Source of the DNA: Cloeon dipterum
Lineage: Eukaryota > Arthropoda > Insecta > Ephemeroptera > Baetidae
Assembly: GCF_949628265.1 (NCBI RefSeq)
Contig: NC_088786.1
Location: 30,835,681-30,899,680 of the forward strand
Direction of reading: 5' to 3'
DNA: 64,000 nucleotides
Below the pieces are notes generated by a model. The model worked only from the letters and a program-made list of their open reading frames with translations. It did not search any database and was not told the origin of the DNA. This document shows, piece after piece, positions 34,801 to 49,200 of this stretch; the stretch's first letter is position 1; every line of letters begins with the position of its first letter. The position numbers and the translations under genes are program-made.

Positions 34801-36800
34801 CCTTTCCGGCCGTTCTCCATCCCTCGCGTGCGAGTGTGTGTTTGTGAAAAACATTGATCGCGAGCTGCAACCCGCCGAGCGTGAATCACACTCGCAGGCA
34901 CAAATGAGAATGCATCTCCCGCGCGTGCAATGCAATATGCCAGTTTCCGAACGAGTCTTTCTCATGACTCGAGTAAAGGTGGCGGTGCTGGGAATATTGC
35001 GGTCGATGTCGCTCACTGCTCCAACGCCGAGTGAGAGCAGGTGGATGTGATATGGCATTCATGCGAATGAGGATTGATTTTTTTAAGACTCGGATGACGC
35101 TTTTTGACCCACTTTTGAGTGTTCTTGACCAAACCTAACACTCGAACAATTCAATGTGACTCATATCAGGTTCCGATACAGAACAAAATATAAAATTAAA
35201 ACGTAACAACTGCGATTATTTAAGCATAATGAATGTTTTTGCACTACTTCAATTTTGCTGCTGCTTTTTTCCTGACCATGTAAAACAACTTCAGCGTTAG
35301 CAAGAGTTGTTCTTCTCAATGGGGATCGATCGATAATTTTTGCGCGTGTGTTATAATCTCCGGTCGGGCTCAATTCAAGCGAGACTCATCAAAGCTGCTG
35401 GCGGAATGCACATTTCCGCGCACGGCTCGGGTTACTTTTTGGTGCGGCGGAACGCGATGCGCAGGCCAAGCTTCCGACGGCGACGGCAATCTCAACAGTG
35501 TTGTTTTTTTGCTCTCCGCTGGCAGCAGGTGAAAATGAATCCACACAGCTGAGAACATGCGACCGCAGAAGTCCGCGGTGGTTTTAATTATGCGCCGACA
35601 TTGAACTTGCATTAGACCGCGTGAACATGCATTAGACGTATTTGAACGAATGCGACTATACTATACAGACGAAGATAGTTGCGTTTGGAGTTAGGAGGAA
35701 ATAACGTCGATAAAAGTTGGGCGTGTGCGCCTGGACGAAAACAATATTTAACACTGCCTTAATTGAGTGTTCAACAAAAAGCACTTTATACATAGGGTCC
35801 CGAGAGCAAGGGCAATTTTTAACGGCGGCTTAATTGAATTCGAGTCTAATTTACTCCCGAGGCAATTCATCTTGATACTTTTTCAGCGTTGACATCGCAT
35901 TCCGTTTCGAGTTGATCGATATAAAGAAGAGCTAGGAAGTGAGAATTGTCGTCTTAGGTCGACTATTGAATTTTCACTATAATTTTGTTGTAACGCAAAT
36001 AGCGAGTTGACGAGTCTCAGACACCAATTTGATGAGGTCAAAAGGTCGCAGCCGCATCGACCTGACTCTAACTCACACGTGCCATAGTTCATCATCTGCT
36101 TTCGATAGATTTTCTCGTGGTAAACATTTTATTTACTTGTACATGCGAGCCACGTCGCCGTATTAAATTACGTCCATTCAGCACATAAAAACTGGCATTT
36201 TCGTTGAAGCGCGACTTGTTCCTCCGCACCTTTCCGAATTTTCTTTCTGAACAGGCGGTGTCCCTTTTACTTTTTATGTTTTACGGGCGCAGCGAGAGCA
36301 ACCGTCGGTGTCTGCTGCAAAATGAGCTCATAAAATTTGGAGACGCGACGTGTAATTGGGTATTACCTTTAAAACGCACCCGACGTCTCCGGAATGACTC
36401 TATTTCCGGCCTAATTTTACTTCCACTGCAAAGGTATTAAAAACTGAAGGCTAATTCAGTTTGCAACTTTGCACAAAGGAAATTTTAATTGCGTTCCCAT
36501 TCAATCTGCTTTTGTTACTCTAAAAATAAACATGAAAGAGCTCTTATTTCAATTCTCTATTATATTCACCGAAGAGGAATAAAGTCGAACTAAACCCTTT
36601 GAGTGGGCTTTAAATAACAACAAAAAATTCGACAAAACAATCGGAAAATAAGGATTTGAGCTCTTCTCGCCCAACCAGGAAGGGAATGGTTGCATCCGGG
36701 CGATCTGCATTTCAGTAAGCCCCTATGGACAAATAAACCATTCCAACGGGTCGGGAAAAAAACAATAAAGTAACACGTGTTGTGAGTTGGTTTCCCCGCT

Positions 36801-36818
36801 CAGCAGCAGCAGCAGCAG
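36801..36818. repeat. (CAG)6 trinucleotide run
   Basis: A short CAG run in the CadN intron; a comparable CAC/CAG run lies at about 34742-34762. Confidence 0.85.
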
Positions 36819-39800
36819 ACCCTTCTGCTCAGCACTTTTGTTTGATTTGGTCTTCTTGTGCTTTGACCTGAGCCGCTCTACCGTTTTCCCTCTCCAAATA
36901 TTAGCTTCGAAGTGAGAAAATTTCACTGGCGAGTGTTAATGCCGCAGATAAACTAGCTGCAAATGTGCAGAGGTGTCACTTTTATGGGCGTCGGCAAACA
37001 CGCACGGAAAATTTGTTCATGCCTGACATAGAGTTAGCCGGAATAAAGAGTACTGCACAATTTTCTTTCCGCTTTTCCGGCTTTTCCAAGAATATTCGTG
37101 TGCAGGATGACTGAAATCACGTGGCCATTCTTACGTAACTCGTATCGATTTTATCATTCTCTCGCGGTTATTTCCGCATTCCCAACTCTTAATTTATCAA
37201 ATTAATGTTTCGCCCCGAGCAGACTGGTGCAAGTAATTGAATTTGTGTATATAGCCAGTGGAAATTCGGTCTAGCGTTAAAACAAAACGTCTTGAGCCAA
37301 AGCACCAGCTTCTGGCTCGAGTTTGGCCCCTTTTTTCGCAGCCGCCACTTCTTCGCGCGCGCAAGCTTGCGTCTATTTTTGCGATATTAAAAGGCAGTAT
37401 AAAAGCGGGCTGTATACCTATTCAACAGCGACTGACTGACGACGCGGCCCTTGTGAATAATATGGTGAAAAAACTGCCGCTTTTTCGAATGGAACAAACG
37501 CGTCTAGCGAAAGCGGAAAAAGCTGCGGCACTGGTGTGTGGGCCACTCTGCGTGCTGTTAAATATTAATGGAACATGACGTCATTTTAATTCACTTGAGT
37601 TACCGATGTCACGGAATTTCATTGGGCTGCTTTCCTGCTCAAAAGCAAGCGAGGAAAAAGGAAAATTAATGTGGTCGCGATTCAAATCCCGAGAAATCGC
37701 ATGCCTGTGGAGGATTATTAATGTATTTCATTAATTGAATGGAATGGAAGTGTTTTAAGCCATAAAATTCGACTTTCTCGGGAGACATTCAAATTGATCA
37801 AAATTGTTATCGCCTCCAAAATTCCGCTTTCTCGATTCCAATAAAGTAGCTTTTTCATTCGGTTTAATCCGTTCAAAGATGACGCGTCGGAAGTGCGATG
37901 AAACCAAAAAGCAGCGTTGCCCTGAGGAGGGAAGCACGATAATGCGGCAAAAAAGGCCTCACACGCCGATTTCGGCGTTTTTAATCAAGGCAGCGCCAGC
38001 CTGCAGCAGCCGAAAGCTGGCTGTCATGCAAGTCGTAAAAATATCCTGCCAAACAGTGCTCGCAAAAGAGATCTTACTGGATCAAGGAGGAGCCTGCTGT
38101 TGCTTTTAAAACACTTCTGTGAAGAAAAATGACCCCGCATTTCTCGAGTGCGCTGGCGGCGGCGGCGTCTGTTGGCTACATAGTGCTATGGGGGGATGTT
38201 GGTCGGCTGTGCTGTGCAGAGAGTAATCAAGCCACGCATATATTGAATTACAAACAAGGTCTCGCTGAGCAGTAAGAAGGAAGCTAGCTGCTGGGACCGA
38301 CCGACCGTCCGCCCGCCCAACCGACGAGACGGTCGTATTCTCACACATCGTACATTGTAATATTCCCGCCAACATAATTGGACCGAGTGCAGTGTGCTCG
38401 TGTTTTTGACCTTGTATGGAGCACAGATGAGGCGACGGCACCCCTCGGCGTCGTTAACTCATTTTAATTAAAAGGGATTAATTTCTGGTGGTGCCTTCTC
38501 ACGGATTCGCCCTCCACGAGGGGGGCACCGTTTTGATGGCCCCATCTTGACTCGGTCGCTGCTAATTGTGGTCGACAATAAATCTTTGCAAAAGTGCTCG
38601 TGGTTCAAAAGTATTTTAATATTTCGCTGCAGCAACGACAAAATAAATGATTTACGTAGCATCGCAGCGTGAAGCGTTAAAACAATCTCTCCGTCGGTTG
38701 CTATTGCAGAAATTTAATTGGTTTACTGTTGCCATAAAAGATGTTATCAAATTATTTTCATTCAATCTCTGCGGAAGTGCAGACTGAAAATAATTGTTTA
38801 TTGTGTGTCCGAAAATACAAAAGTAAAAGCAAGCATTAAAATTCAAAGCTCAGCCTGGCATTGACTCACTCGTGTCAGTCGTGTCGCAAATTGCATCTTG
38901 ATGCAGATTTCCTTGCAAGTACACGAAGAAAATTATGCAACGTGCTGCGCATTCAAGGCGCACCGGGTGCATACGGAGAAAAGTGGAGTGCAGTAATGAT
39001 GTTTGACTTCATGTACATTTGTCAAACGAACCGCATGCACTATTCATCTTTATGCATTCATAACCGTTTTCGTGCGAACACTCGTTCTGAGCTGAAAAAA
39101 GCTCCTCTCTAATTCCATTTCGTTTCCAGCACTCGTACAAAGCCGAAAACGCGGGGGTCCTCTTCGCGATTTGCAATGTAAAAATGAAAACAAGTTAGAG
39201 AGGAAGCTGCAGAAAAAACGGGCGCGCGCTCCTTAATGACGCGGAATTTGAATAATTTATGCAGCGACAATTGAAGTGGCCGCCTCTCAAAATGACGCGA
39301 TTGAAATGCAAATAAAAAGTGAGAGCACGTCGAAAATAATAATTTAATCTCGGCCTTCAAAGAAGCGATACAAAGCAGCGAATGTACTCTCGTTTTACAT
39401 GCACTTCCTGCGTGCGTGCATAATGCAAGAAATGTATGTATTCACACATACCGCTCGCGCGTCCAGCGAGCGTAATTCAATAAGCTCCGCGGCACGAAAG
39501 GGTGTAGCCTCGTGCACTGCACTCAGCGATATTAAATTAGACAACGGAAATTCTCTCTTGCGATGCTAGGAATTCTGTCTGTAATTATATCGCGTCTGAA
39601 TTCGTCTTTCGGATTAAATAACACAGCTGTCGACGCGAGCCTTCGGTTCATCGTGTAATTATTATCACAGCTCTCATACGCAGCGAGCCTCCGGAGATAT
39701 TGCGGTGGTGATATGTAAAGCGAGCCAACTGCTCCGAATAATACATTCGGGCCCTCTGCAATAAATCTCAGAAGGCCGAGTCACGTGGAGATGAATGTGT

Positions 39801-42800
39801 TTCCCGGCCGCAGCTAATAATCCACGCCATCTTGATGATTTTGTTAACGAGGGATTATCTGATGAAATATAGTGTTTCCGCCGCTGAGCTATGGGAATTT
39901 TCGGACAATGGCCTGAAAATTGGAACTGAAAAATTGCCCTATTCATCATCGAGCCAGCGAGCGAGTTTGCGCGGACGATTTTTGTGATGGAACACTCGAA
40001 AATGTTGTTGTTTGCGGCTGAGGTTGAATAATTAGTCTGGTAAAATGACGAACTCAACACGCTAGCAAATTGCCTTTCCAAAATTGAGATAAATGAATTA
40101 ACCATTAAAAAACCAAGGAGAATTCGGGCTGAAAAAAAACGATATCACGAGCTCAGCTGGGGACCAATTCGCCCACGAATTGAGCGCGTCTAATTTGATT
40201 ACCCGGAATTAGTCTCCATTTCTTGAGAGACAAAAACATGTCGTCGCGGACACCCGCTGCTTCTTGCAGGAATTAATTCGGAGCGCACCGATTCCTATCT
40301 GAAAGACATGAGAAAAATCAATTGCGCTGCTTGGCTAGCTCCCATCTCAAATCTCCCATGAACGCAGCCGGCAAGCTTGCTAGTGTCTCCAGCAAAACGT
40401 ACTACTCGCTCACTGCTGGCGACAATTTTCCACTGGTTTGTTCTCAGCGCTGTTTGCTAGCGCGCGGTTTTCACGGAGCTTGAGATGTGTGAATAATTTA
40501 CAACTTCGCCATGCGAACGCCCGTCAAGCAAAAAATCGTGCGGTTCACCGAAAATGTGCGTCATTCGCTTCGGTTAGAGAGCTGCAGAAATGCGTTTGAA
40601 TTGATTCTAAAATATCTCTTGCTCTTTCATATCATTTGTGATGAGTAATCCTCACTGAAAAATGAGGATTTTTCTTTAAAGAAATTGGAATAAATGAAGC
40701 AATTTTGAGATGTGAATGGCGTGTTGCCTCAAATTGTCACAAAATTTTTAAAATTTAGAATTTTTAGTTTTTTGACTAACATTATGAGTAAAAAATGACA
40801 ATATATGGAGATGAGAGAGAGAAAAGCCATTCAGATAAATGACTGGAGTTCCTGGGCTGGAGGAAAACGTTTCCGAAATATGGTATGGAACACATACTAT
40901 GCTAAGCCTTAATCTGGTGGCGTATCGGCAACGCAGTACGGTCCCAAAAGTCACATTCTAGGCGGTCGTGCCAATAAACTTGCCGCACTTTAGATAACAC
41001 CCTTCTTTGTGCACTCCGCATATTCAGCGTGCAAATAGTGTGTATTTCTGGCCGCACGCACTCTGCGAGGACGACCCGCCGGCAGATAATAATATCAAAT
41101 TTTATGCGTTAAAAGGCATCATATGGCACGACGAGATGCAAATTGGCGTTCTGCTTGCTCGTGTAAGGCATCCTTGTGCTTATAATTATAATTCGTTGCC
41201 GGCTTATTTTATTGCGAATGAATGAACTGATGCTTACTTCCTGTTCAGCCGGCCGCCGCAAATGAGGTGGATTTCAGCAAGGGGCGGCAATGTGCGAAAC
41301 GGCGGCGATGTGCTTTCATAATGGTGGATACACACACCTGGTCGGGACAAAGCAAATTACCGGCAATTTGGCTGTCCCTGCTGCTCTGCGTATGGCTAAA
41401 TTGATTCGAGCGAGCTCATCGAGCGGAACATAAAACGACCAAAAAGTAGATGGAAATAACATTTTCGGGCCTATAATTTTTCCCAGACCGGCCGATTGTT
41501 TGCTCAACCACACCGGAGCTTTCATATTATAATCAGCGCGACTCTATTCCCTGTCAATCAATCAATTACAGATGCACGACTGCGCTCTCGTGTATGACTT
41601 TATGCACGGCGCGGCTTGTTTGTGGAGTAATTGTTTGTAAAAGCTTGTGCAAACACTCGGCGCCGCTGTTTTTATTCATGCAACCAGTCGTAGGGTGCTT
41701 ATATAAAGCAGCGTTTCATGTCCGGAGCTGAAATCTGATTAAATGGACCAACAAAAATCCCTTTATCTGGTACTATGCTTTGTGAAAATTTAAAAAAATG
41801 CACGCAGAGACGATGATTAAATAAATTAACAAAAATCTTCAGTTGGAATCAATTGAGAAATTTTGTCAAATTAAAATTGCTATTTACTAAACGCTCATAA
41901 ATAATCCTGGTCAAAATAAATTGGCATAAAAAGCAAGAAAGTTTGACTAAAATTTCCCAGGGCCCGGTTTCTATATTTTTGCCCAGATATAGAGCCAACA
42001 AAGCAGCTAGGTATTTGCATTAACCCTGCCCGGCCTCCAGACCTCTTTCCTGCTAGCCCTTTTCATCCGACCGTCTGCATAAAGAATCGGATCTGAGAGG
42101 TATAGTGAGGAGGAAATCGCGGCGGAAGCTGCGCCATACATATTTGCCTTTACACAATGCTCACCTAACATCTACCCACTCGGCGCATACGGCAGCATAT
42201 ACGTCAAAACACTCATCGTGAGAGGCTGGCTGCCCGTTTAAGTAAGACAAACTCATTAAAGTTTGACAGCGGCGGAACACCTCCTGCCCGCGTATTCACA
42301 ACAATAAAACAATTTAAGTTCTGCGCAGACAAAACACGCGTGTTACGTGCACATTCATTCGTTGTGTGCGCTACGTGGTAGTAATAAAGGCAGAACCCGT
42401 TCGCATACTGACGTTCGGTGTATACAGTCTCGAGTGCTCTCGACTCTGCTTTTTATTATGACAAGGAAAACTGTGAGAGTGCGTGCAGTAGCGCTGAAGT
42501 TGTCAACCAAACTGAGCCGAGCTGCATTTGAATGGACTGAGCCGCAGTCGCCCCGGGGACTTTTCCCATTCCAGCACTCCCGACTTGATGCTTTAATATT
42601 AGAGTGCGCGGTGCCGAATTAAGGCGTGGAATCCCGGCTGTCGGTAATCCCTCATCGCGGCTGTCAAACCCTGTCCTGATGGGGACTTATTCTAATTCAA
42701 TATTGTGATGGGCCATTGGCGTGTCTCGTGCAGCTCATTTTAATAATAATGCCGCGTGAGAACAACATTGTATTATTCGAGGAGCTATGAAAAATTCTTG

Positions 42801-44219
42801 ATGTGAACAGATGACAAAGTGAAAATGGATTGGGAACGAAAGCGATTGGAATTTTTCTTTGGGAAGGTTTGAAAATTTTTCTCCATTGGTGTTCCATTTA
42901 TCTTCATTTGAATGTCATCTGTTCAGGTTCAATAAAATTTTTCTCCCCTCATAGCCGCCCTTGAGGGTGCTCTTAGTGGTAATCGATCTTGATGTGGCAG
43001 GAAAAGGGGTGAAAATCGTGCAGACATTTATTTATAAAAGTTTTGTCAAAGTTTGAGGTTATTACGTCAGTCAATTTTGAGAAAAATGATCTTCCAGCAG
43101 CAGTGAATGCGGTTGTCCTTAAATGGATCCCTATAAAGATGCTTCCGAGATTATGAACGGGAAAAGGGATTTCGCTCTCTGTATCATCACGAGCGATCTG
43201 GATTTAATGGAACACATCTAGCACTGGTGTTTATCTGTTGCGTTAATTCGCGCTCAGAAGAAGACCACATTGCCTGACAGGGTCGGATTGCATGCTGCGC
43301 GGATTAATTAATAGGACCGCTCCTCTGTCCGCCTGCGCGCTAATCCTTTCGGTCCGAAGAGAGCCAAGGGTTTCTACTAAAGATTAGTAAATTTTTTATA
43401 TGCATTTCCAGAAACCGCAATTCTATATTCAACCGGCGCTGGGATCCACAGCAGATAGGAGCGTGTAATTACGTTTACTTTCGAGAGCATACAAAGCAAA
43501 ATGATTAACGAGCGAGCGGCTCTTCCTTTTGTAAGTTTGCGCTATTCAAATTTTCTGGCCCATTTTCACGTGAGACAAAGGCGGATTCATTCCGACTCGC
43601 TTCAATGCCGGGCGCAAATTACACCGTAAATAATTAGCGCCGCGATGTTGATGGCTGGTAAATCACGTTGTGTTTCTTGTATTGTTCTGGAGACGGCCGC
43701 GAAACCGAAAAAAGAGGAGAAAAAATTACAAAGAACGAGTTCTCGAAGAGCATAAGTGCCCGGAGGAAGGTAAACGAGAGCGGTAGAAATGAAATAATAT
43801 AGCAATCATGCTTGTGTTTTTACATCATTAGGACCGAAAGTGCTGTGTAGCATCATTAGTGCTGAGAGAGCAGCTAGATTTTGTTCATGCTCAGATGCAC
43901 TCGCTGCAAGCATCTCCCGGTTTACGTCACAACGATTCATCTCGCAGCGATAACTCGCGTAAAATTTTTTGATATGTGCGCGACTGGAATGATTTTCGTG
44001 TTTTTATTCGTATATTCTAAGAGCGAGCGAGTGAGCGCAGGAAGGACCCTCAAAACACAGAGCTTATCGTCCGCCGAGCTTTTATTCGGCTTCCTCGACA
44101 CAATGCGGCTGGACGATTTTTTTGAAAGCGAAACCGTCCTTTTCTCTCTGCGAGGCACTCCTCCCCAAATAAAGTTCTCCATGTGAGGTATCCATTATGC
44201 GCTCGCATGCGTTTGGATA

Positions 44220-44263
44220 CTCTTTCAGCCCCAGCGTGAACGGAGCACGCTGGGGAGAAAGAG
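44220..44263. other. Strong 44-nt hairpin in the CadN intron
   Basis: CTCTTTC (44220-44226) pairs with GAAAGAG (44257-44263). CCCCAGCGTG (44229-44238) pairs with CACGCTGGGG (44246-44255). Only a 2-versus-1-nt internal loop and a 7-nt apical loop are unpaired. A further 7-bp inverted repeat, GTATCCA/TGGATAC, lies just upstream. Function unknown. Confidence 0.7.
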
Positions 44264-46165
44264 AGATGACCTTTCACAGATAAAATTCCGTTCTAGTGGA
44301 AAGAAATTATTGTGCACAAATCGAATTGAAGCAGCCGCTATCCAAAGAGCTTAGTAAGCTTTTTGTATTTTATCTCGCTAGCTTTAAAAAATAATCGAGA
44401 ATAACGGAATTTCAAAAAAAAAACCATTTTTTGTTGTTATATTTTCCTTTTCGGAATTTCGAGATTATAATTAAATCTATTAAAGTTGTTCAAAAGAAAA
44501 TTAGATTTGTGATCTTGCTGTCACTGTGGAGATGGTTGTTTTAGATTAAAGCTGCGGTTACGCATGGAAATAATGCGACCACTGCTGTTTTTGTCATTCT
44601 GCACCTGGCACATACGATTTATTTATTTATATAGGGCAGCGTCGAAAAAGCGAGGGAAAAGTGCCGGTTTTTTGTGTGGGTTTGGTGCGTGCCCAGCAGG
44701 CAGCTTGATAAAATTTTCATCGTCGTCCTGCGCCATAAATATAATCTGGAATGACACAGGCGACTTGATAGAGGAATAATTTACACCAGCGAGGCCTTAT
44801 CTGGCAATTAAAATTTCAGCCGAGTGGAAAGAATTAAAAAATGAAAATCAATCCCTCTTTTTCCCGTTTTAATTAATTTTAGGAATTTACATGGAAGAGA
44901 AAAAAATTGAACAATGTTATTTACGAGCGTGTTTTTCAGGCGGCTAACGTGCCAGGAAAGAATAAAAGACGCGAGGGCTGGAGTTGTTTAATTCCTTATT
45001 TCATGGTTTATTTGGTTGTATGTAAATTGGCTGCGAGCCTCTTCTCTCGCTTTCCGCCATTAATAACAAAAGCGTGCATCGGAATAATTTTGAATAAAAC
45101 AGCCATAACTCGGCGAGTGCTGAAAATATTCAAACAACACGCGCACGCCTCTTTACTTCTTATCCGCAGACTGGCATGAAAATCTCAGAGAAAATTAAGG
45201 CTGTAAATTCGAATGGCAGATGCGAATCTGGACTGTCATGCACGATTTTCTCAAACAAAGCCGCTGATTTCCCAAACTGCTAAATGAAGACAAAGACGGC
45301 GTGTTCAATGGAGCGTGTTAGATGCCAATAATAATAATCGGGTACACCTCTTTTGCCGCCGGAGAAGCAGAAACGGTCTACGGACGAGCCAGTCGGTTGG
45401 CATTCGTGGAATATCATCTCTCAGCCAGCTCTCTGGACAAAGGAACACCCACAGGGCAGTGGTTCCAATGAAAGCGTATAGATTTTACCGCCGCCGTGTT
45501 AGATATATGTATATTTTCTTTCATATTCGGCCCGCCGCCCGCGTCTCCTTTTCCATCAAAATATAAAAAAGTATATAAATCCTCTCTCCGGCCGCTTCGC
45601 TCTGGCACAGCTTTGTCTGAAACCTTTTTTGTTGGTCGTTTTATTAAATACGGGATTTACGAAGTACCTCAGTGCGGATCAAAACATGCGTGAAATATTA
45701 TCATCTTTTGTAGCCGACGCATGTTCAGTGTATATGTCCATGCGGATGTGTGGAAAAATGAGTTTCGTCGGTGTGGCTGCTGCCATTATACTCAGTAGCT
45801 TTAAAAAGATATCCAATTTGACAAAAATATTTGAATAAGAATAAAATATCAAATAAGCTTTAGCATCCAACATCAAAGGTTTTGCATTTTTTTTTTGAAA
45901 AACTCATGCTCTTCCATCCAGATTTTTCATTATAATTGAAAATTTGGACCATTTGTTTTTGCTGGCTTCAATTTTTGCTGATAGGCGCTGAATTCAAGAG
46001 CCGCAGAGGCGCACTCTCATTTGCATGAACAAAATTACTCTCCACAGTTGTAATCTAAACGAAGCAGCGGTCAAAAAATAACCAGCAGAGTCAGCATAAA
46101 AAATAATTCAATGCCTTTCTTCCTTTCTCCCTTTTTATAAACGTACGAGTGACTGTGTGTTTTTC

Positions 46166-46239
46166 TTGCTGGAATGTTTCCCAGCAGTCGACTATCAGCG
46201 GCCGCCCGCTGCATGCTGCTGGGAAACACGGCCAAGCAG
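46166..46239. ncRNA. Precursor-like hairpin in the CadN intron (candidate structured RNA)
   Basis: TGTTTCCCAGCAG (46175-46187) and CTGCTGGGAAACA (46216-46228) form a perfect 13-bp stem around a 28-nt loop that can itself pair (CAGCG/CGCTG). Outside it, TTGCTGG and CCAAGCAG extend the stem imperfectly, giving a foldback of about 70 nt, the size of a microRNA precursor. Neither arm matches a microRNA I recognise. Transcription is not shown. Confidence 0.3.
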
Positions 46240-49200
46240 CCAAGCATCGCGAGCAGCCGCATATAGCTCTCATTACGCTTCTCTACTTTCCATTTCTTTC
46301 CCCTAGAACAAACGGCCGGCCTGGCGATACATAAACACAAGATATGTAACAAGTATCGATGCGGTCATAACCTCGACTCCCACGCTCGCTTTTTATGCCC
46401 TTCTCAGGGCCGGTGATGGAGATTTTTAATCCGGCGCGCACGTCACGTTCGGGAAACATCGAATTTTCGAAGAGCAATCAACGTCAAAACAGCGCGATCG
46501 GCTTCTTTTTGTCCGTGTTGATTTATAAAATGAATGAATGCGATGCTCGCGAGCAAAAAGCGCCGCGTCTTTCGTATTATTTTCCCCCGTGCAGCTGGAT
46601 TCGTTATTTTGTACGCTGATTGATTGGATTCCTCCGTGTTGAGTGGGAGAGCGAAGCGGCTCCGTTCAATATGCCAACTTAAGACCTTTTTATCCGGCTT
46701 TTGAGGATGCTGCATTTTTCATAAGCTCCTTATCGATTTCAATTACACCCAAGAAAAATGTAATAGTATGGACAGTAAAATAATGGGCTCTCTCCTCATC
46801 GTCATATTTTCTCTGCGTCAATGAATCTCACAACAACCTTTCAGTTTCCGTGTTTTCCAAATTATTGATTTTAAATTCCTGGAAAATAGGAAAAATAGAT
46901 GACAATTTCTATTTAAATAGTAACATTAAAACTTACTGTGAAACAACAATACAGATTAAAAAAATAGACACCTAATAGCCTGGGTGCCACGTAATATTTC
47001 ATTCCGGATCTCAACAGAGTCTTATGAAATGACAATATTTTCTTCTATCAAAGGACCGAGTTTATTAAATTAAAATTAAATGTAATAACTTCTTGCCATA
47101 TAGTTTTTTGTGAAAAATTTTATTAATTAATTCAAAATGTAACATATTGTAAATCAGCTTTAAATATCAATTCATTAATGAAGTTACAACTTGTAATGTG
47201 TTGGTTTAACGACACGGAAAATTATAAGCGTATGTCTTGTCTACAACAGTATAGTGTGTGTTTTCTTACTCATTAACTCCAACACAAAAACAACCCTTAA
47301 GAGACTAGCCATTCAGGTGAACAACAAAAAAGATTTCATTCAACTTTCTGAAAGACATGGACGCAGTCGTTAAAAACATTATTACGTCCAGAGTGCGTGG
47401 CTCCCACACCACAAGCTAAATGCTTTTGTCGTGTATACAATTCCAGGTGCCATTATATATGATAGCTTTCCAGCGGACAAGTAAATTTTAAGCCGTCGGT
47501 TGAGGCAAAGTGCATGAACTCGGATCCCTTGAAAAGGTGCCACTTTTTACGGTTTTTCTCAGCAGCACCTGTCCTCCAACCAGCAGATAAAGAGCGCGTT
47601 AAGCGAAGCATTCGACACCCTGGGGGTGCTGTGACAATTTCCCATGCATCACGTCGCCCGCCGCCGACAAAAAGAAACGTGCCGCTTCCCTAATACGTGT
47701 TCATTATCTGAGCGTGCTTGTGTATATTTTAAGCATCTAGCCCAGAGGAGTTTCGCCTGTGATATCTCCTATCCACTTCTGCCTATTTTGGCTTTTCCAC
47801 CGGGCCTTGAGGTCTTTCGCGAACTGCTTTAGCCAAGAACTGCTCTGGAGGCGCATTGTGTGCCACTGATTTATCGACTCGAAAATTACACACCCGTGGA
47901 TTTATGTATTTGATAGGGCAGGCAAGGCAGCCGCCGTCGCACCCAAACAGACTTGTTGGTCCTTGTGAAATGGCCTTTCGCGAGTGATTTGGCGCGCAAG
48001 CGAAACCACCTCTTTATGTTTCAGGACTATCAGCCCAAAATTGGCTGGAAGCAATAAAAGCATTTAATAACATAATTTTCAACTTCATTTTCATTTATTA
48101 AAATAAAATATTAAAATACTTCATGGCTGAACGGTCTAATCGAAAAAAAAATCACTAATATATGGCTTGAAAAATATTGCATTAATTTTATCCACTCGAT
48201 TAATAATAATAATTTACTCATTGGAGTTTTTTGCAACGTGTAACATTGTCAGTCATAACATCAAAATGTAATTACAATAAGCACTGACAAGCCCTGCCAT
48301 ATCATCAAGTGCTGCCGCTGCATGATAGTAATTGAAAGCGACGCTGCTGAAAATCAATCAAACAACATTAACGATGTTCATAGAATCAGACGTAGCAAAA
48401 AGCGCGTATACACACACACGCACACGTGAAAGTTGAGACGCTGATATTTTGATACCTGGCTTGCTATAGCATATATATTTAGGTACCTGGCAGCCTACAA
48501 TAAAATACAACACCATTCAAATCCGCTGCTGCTTGCTGCCGCGAGTGTTAACTGACAGCCTCTCTCATTTCATAATAATATCGAGTTTTCTCCGCAGTCT
48601 TCGAGTCTGTGCGGACTAGAAAAAATAATCTCTCTGGTTATGAAGGGACATTTACATGGTGAACGAGACCCACCTAGTCGTGCATGTGTGTGACGGCTCA
48701 AGAAATTTTGCTGGTTCATCTCGCGGCAGCGCCCACACCTTGTATATGCATGATCCACCTTCTGGAGAATATTATTAAGTGTGCATTAGCATTGAGAGAT
48801 CGTTTTTTATCCAGGGAGGCAATAACAGAGTGTTATTGTCCAACGACCAATTCACCTGAAGCTCCATTGTGATGGTAATGGCACGAGCATTCATCACGGC
48901 CCAAAATGCCTCGCGTCCCAATATGTGATCATAATAAATTTTCGCCTCTCAATTGCCGCCGCGCTCGTGGGAACGATTATACGCTCGTTTATTGTTGTTT
49001 GGCACAATGATAATCTAATTAAGCGCTGTCTCGCAGACCGCAATTTATTTATTTATTTTTCAGCAGGCAGGCAGATGAGGATGTGTGGCTAGTAGTTCGC
49101 TTATATGATAGTTTCCAGCTTGGCTGGGAACGTGACGCGTCATTATGCTGCTGCGCGGGATGAAATTAAAGTGGCCAATTTACGGATCAGTTTAGTGCGC

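Noticed and set aside
34432..34857. 141-residue frame on + rich in Ser, Arg and Pro
   Set aside because: Driven by simple CAC/CAG repeats and CpG-rich DNA; it overlaps equally long frames on the other strand.
38297..38332. CCGACCGACCGTCCGCCCGCCC-like low-complexity stretch
   Set aside because: Simple-sequence drift without a fixed unit; no CRISPR-like spacing and no gene context.
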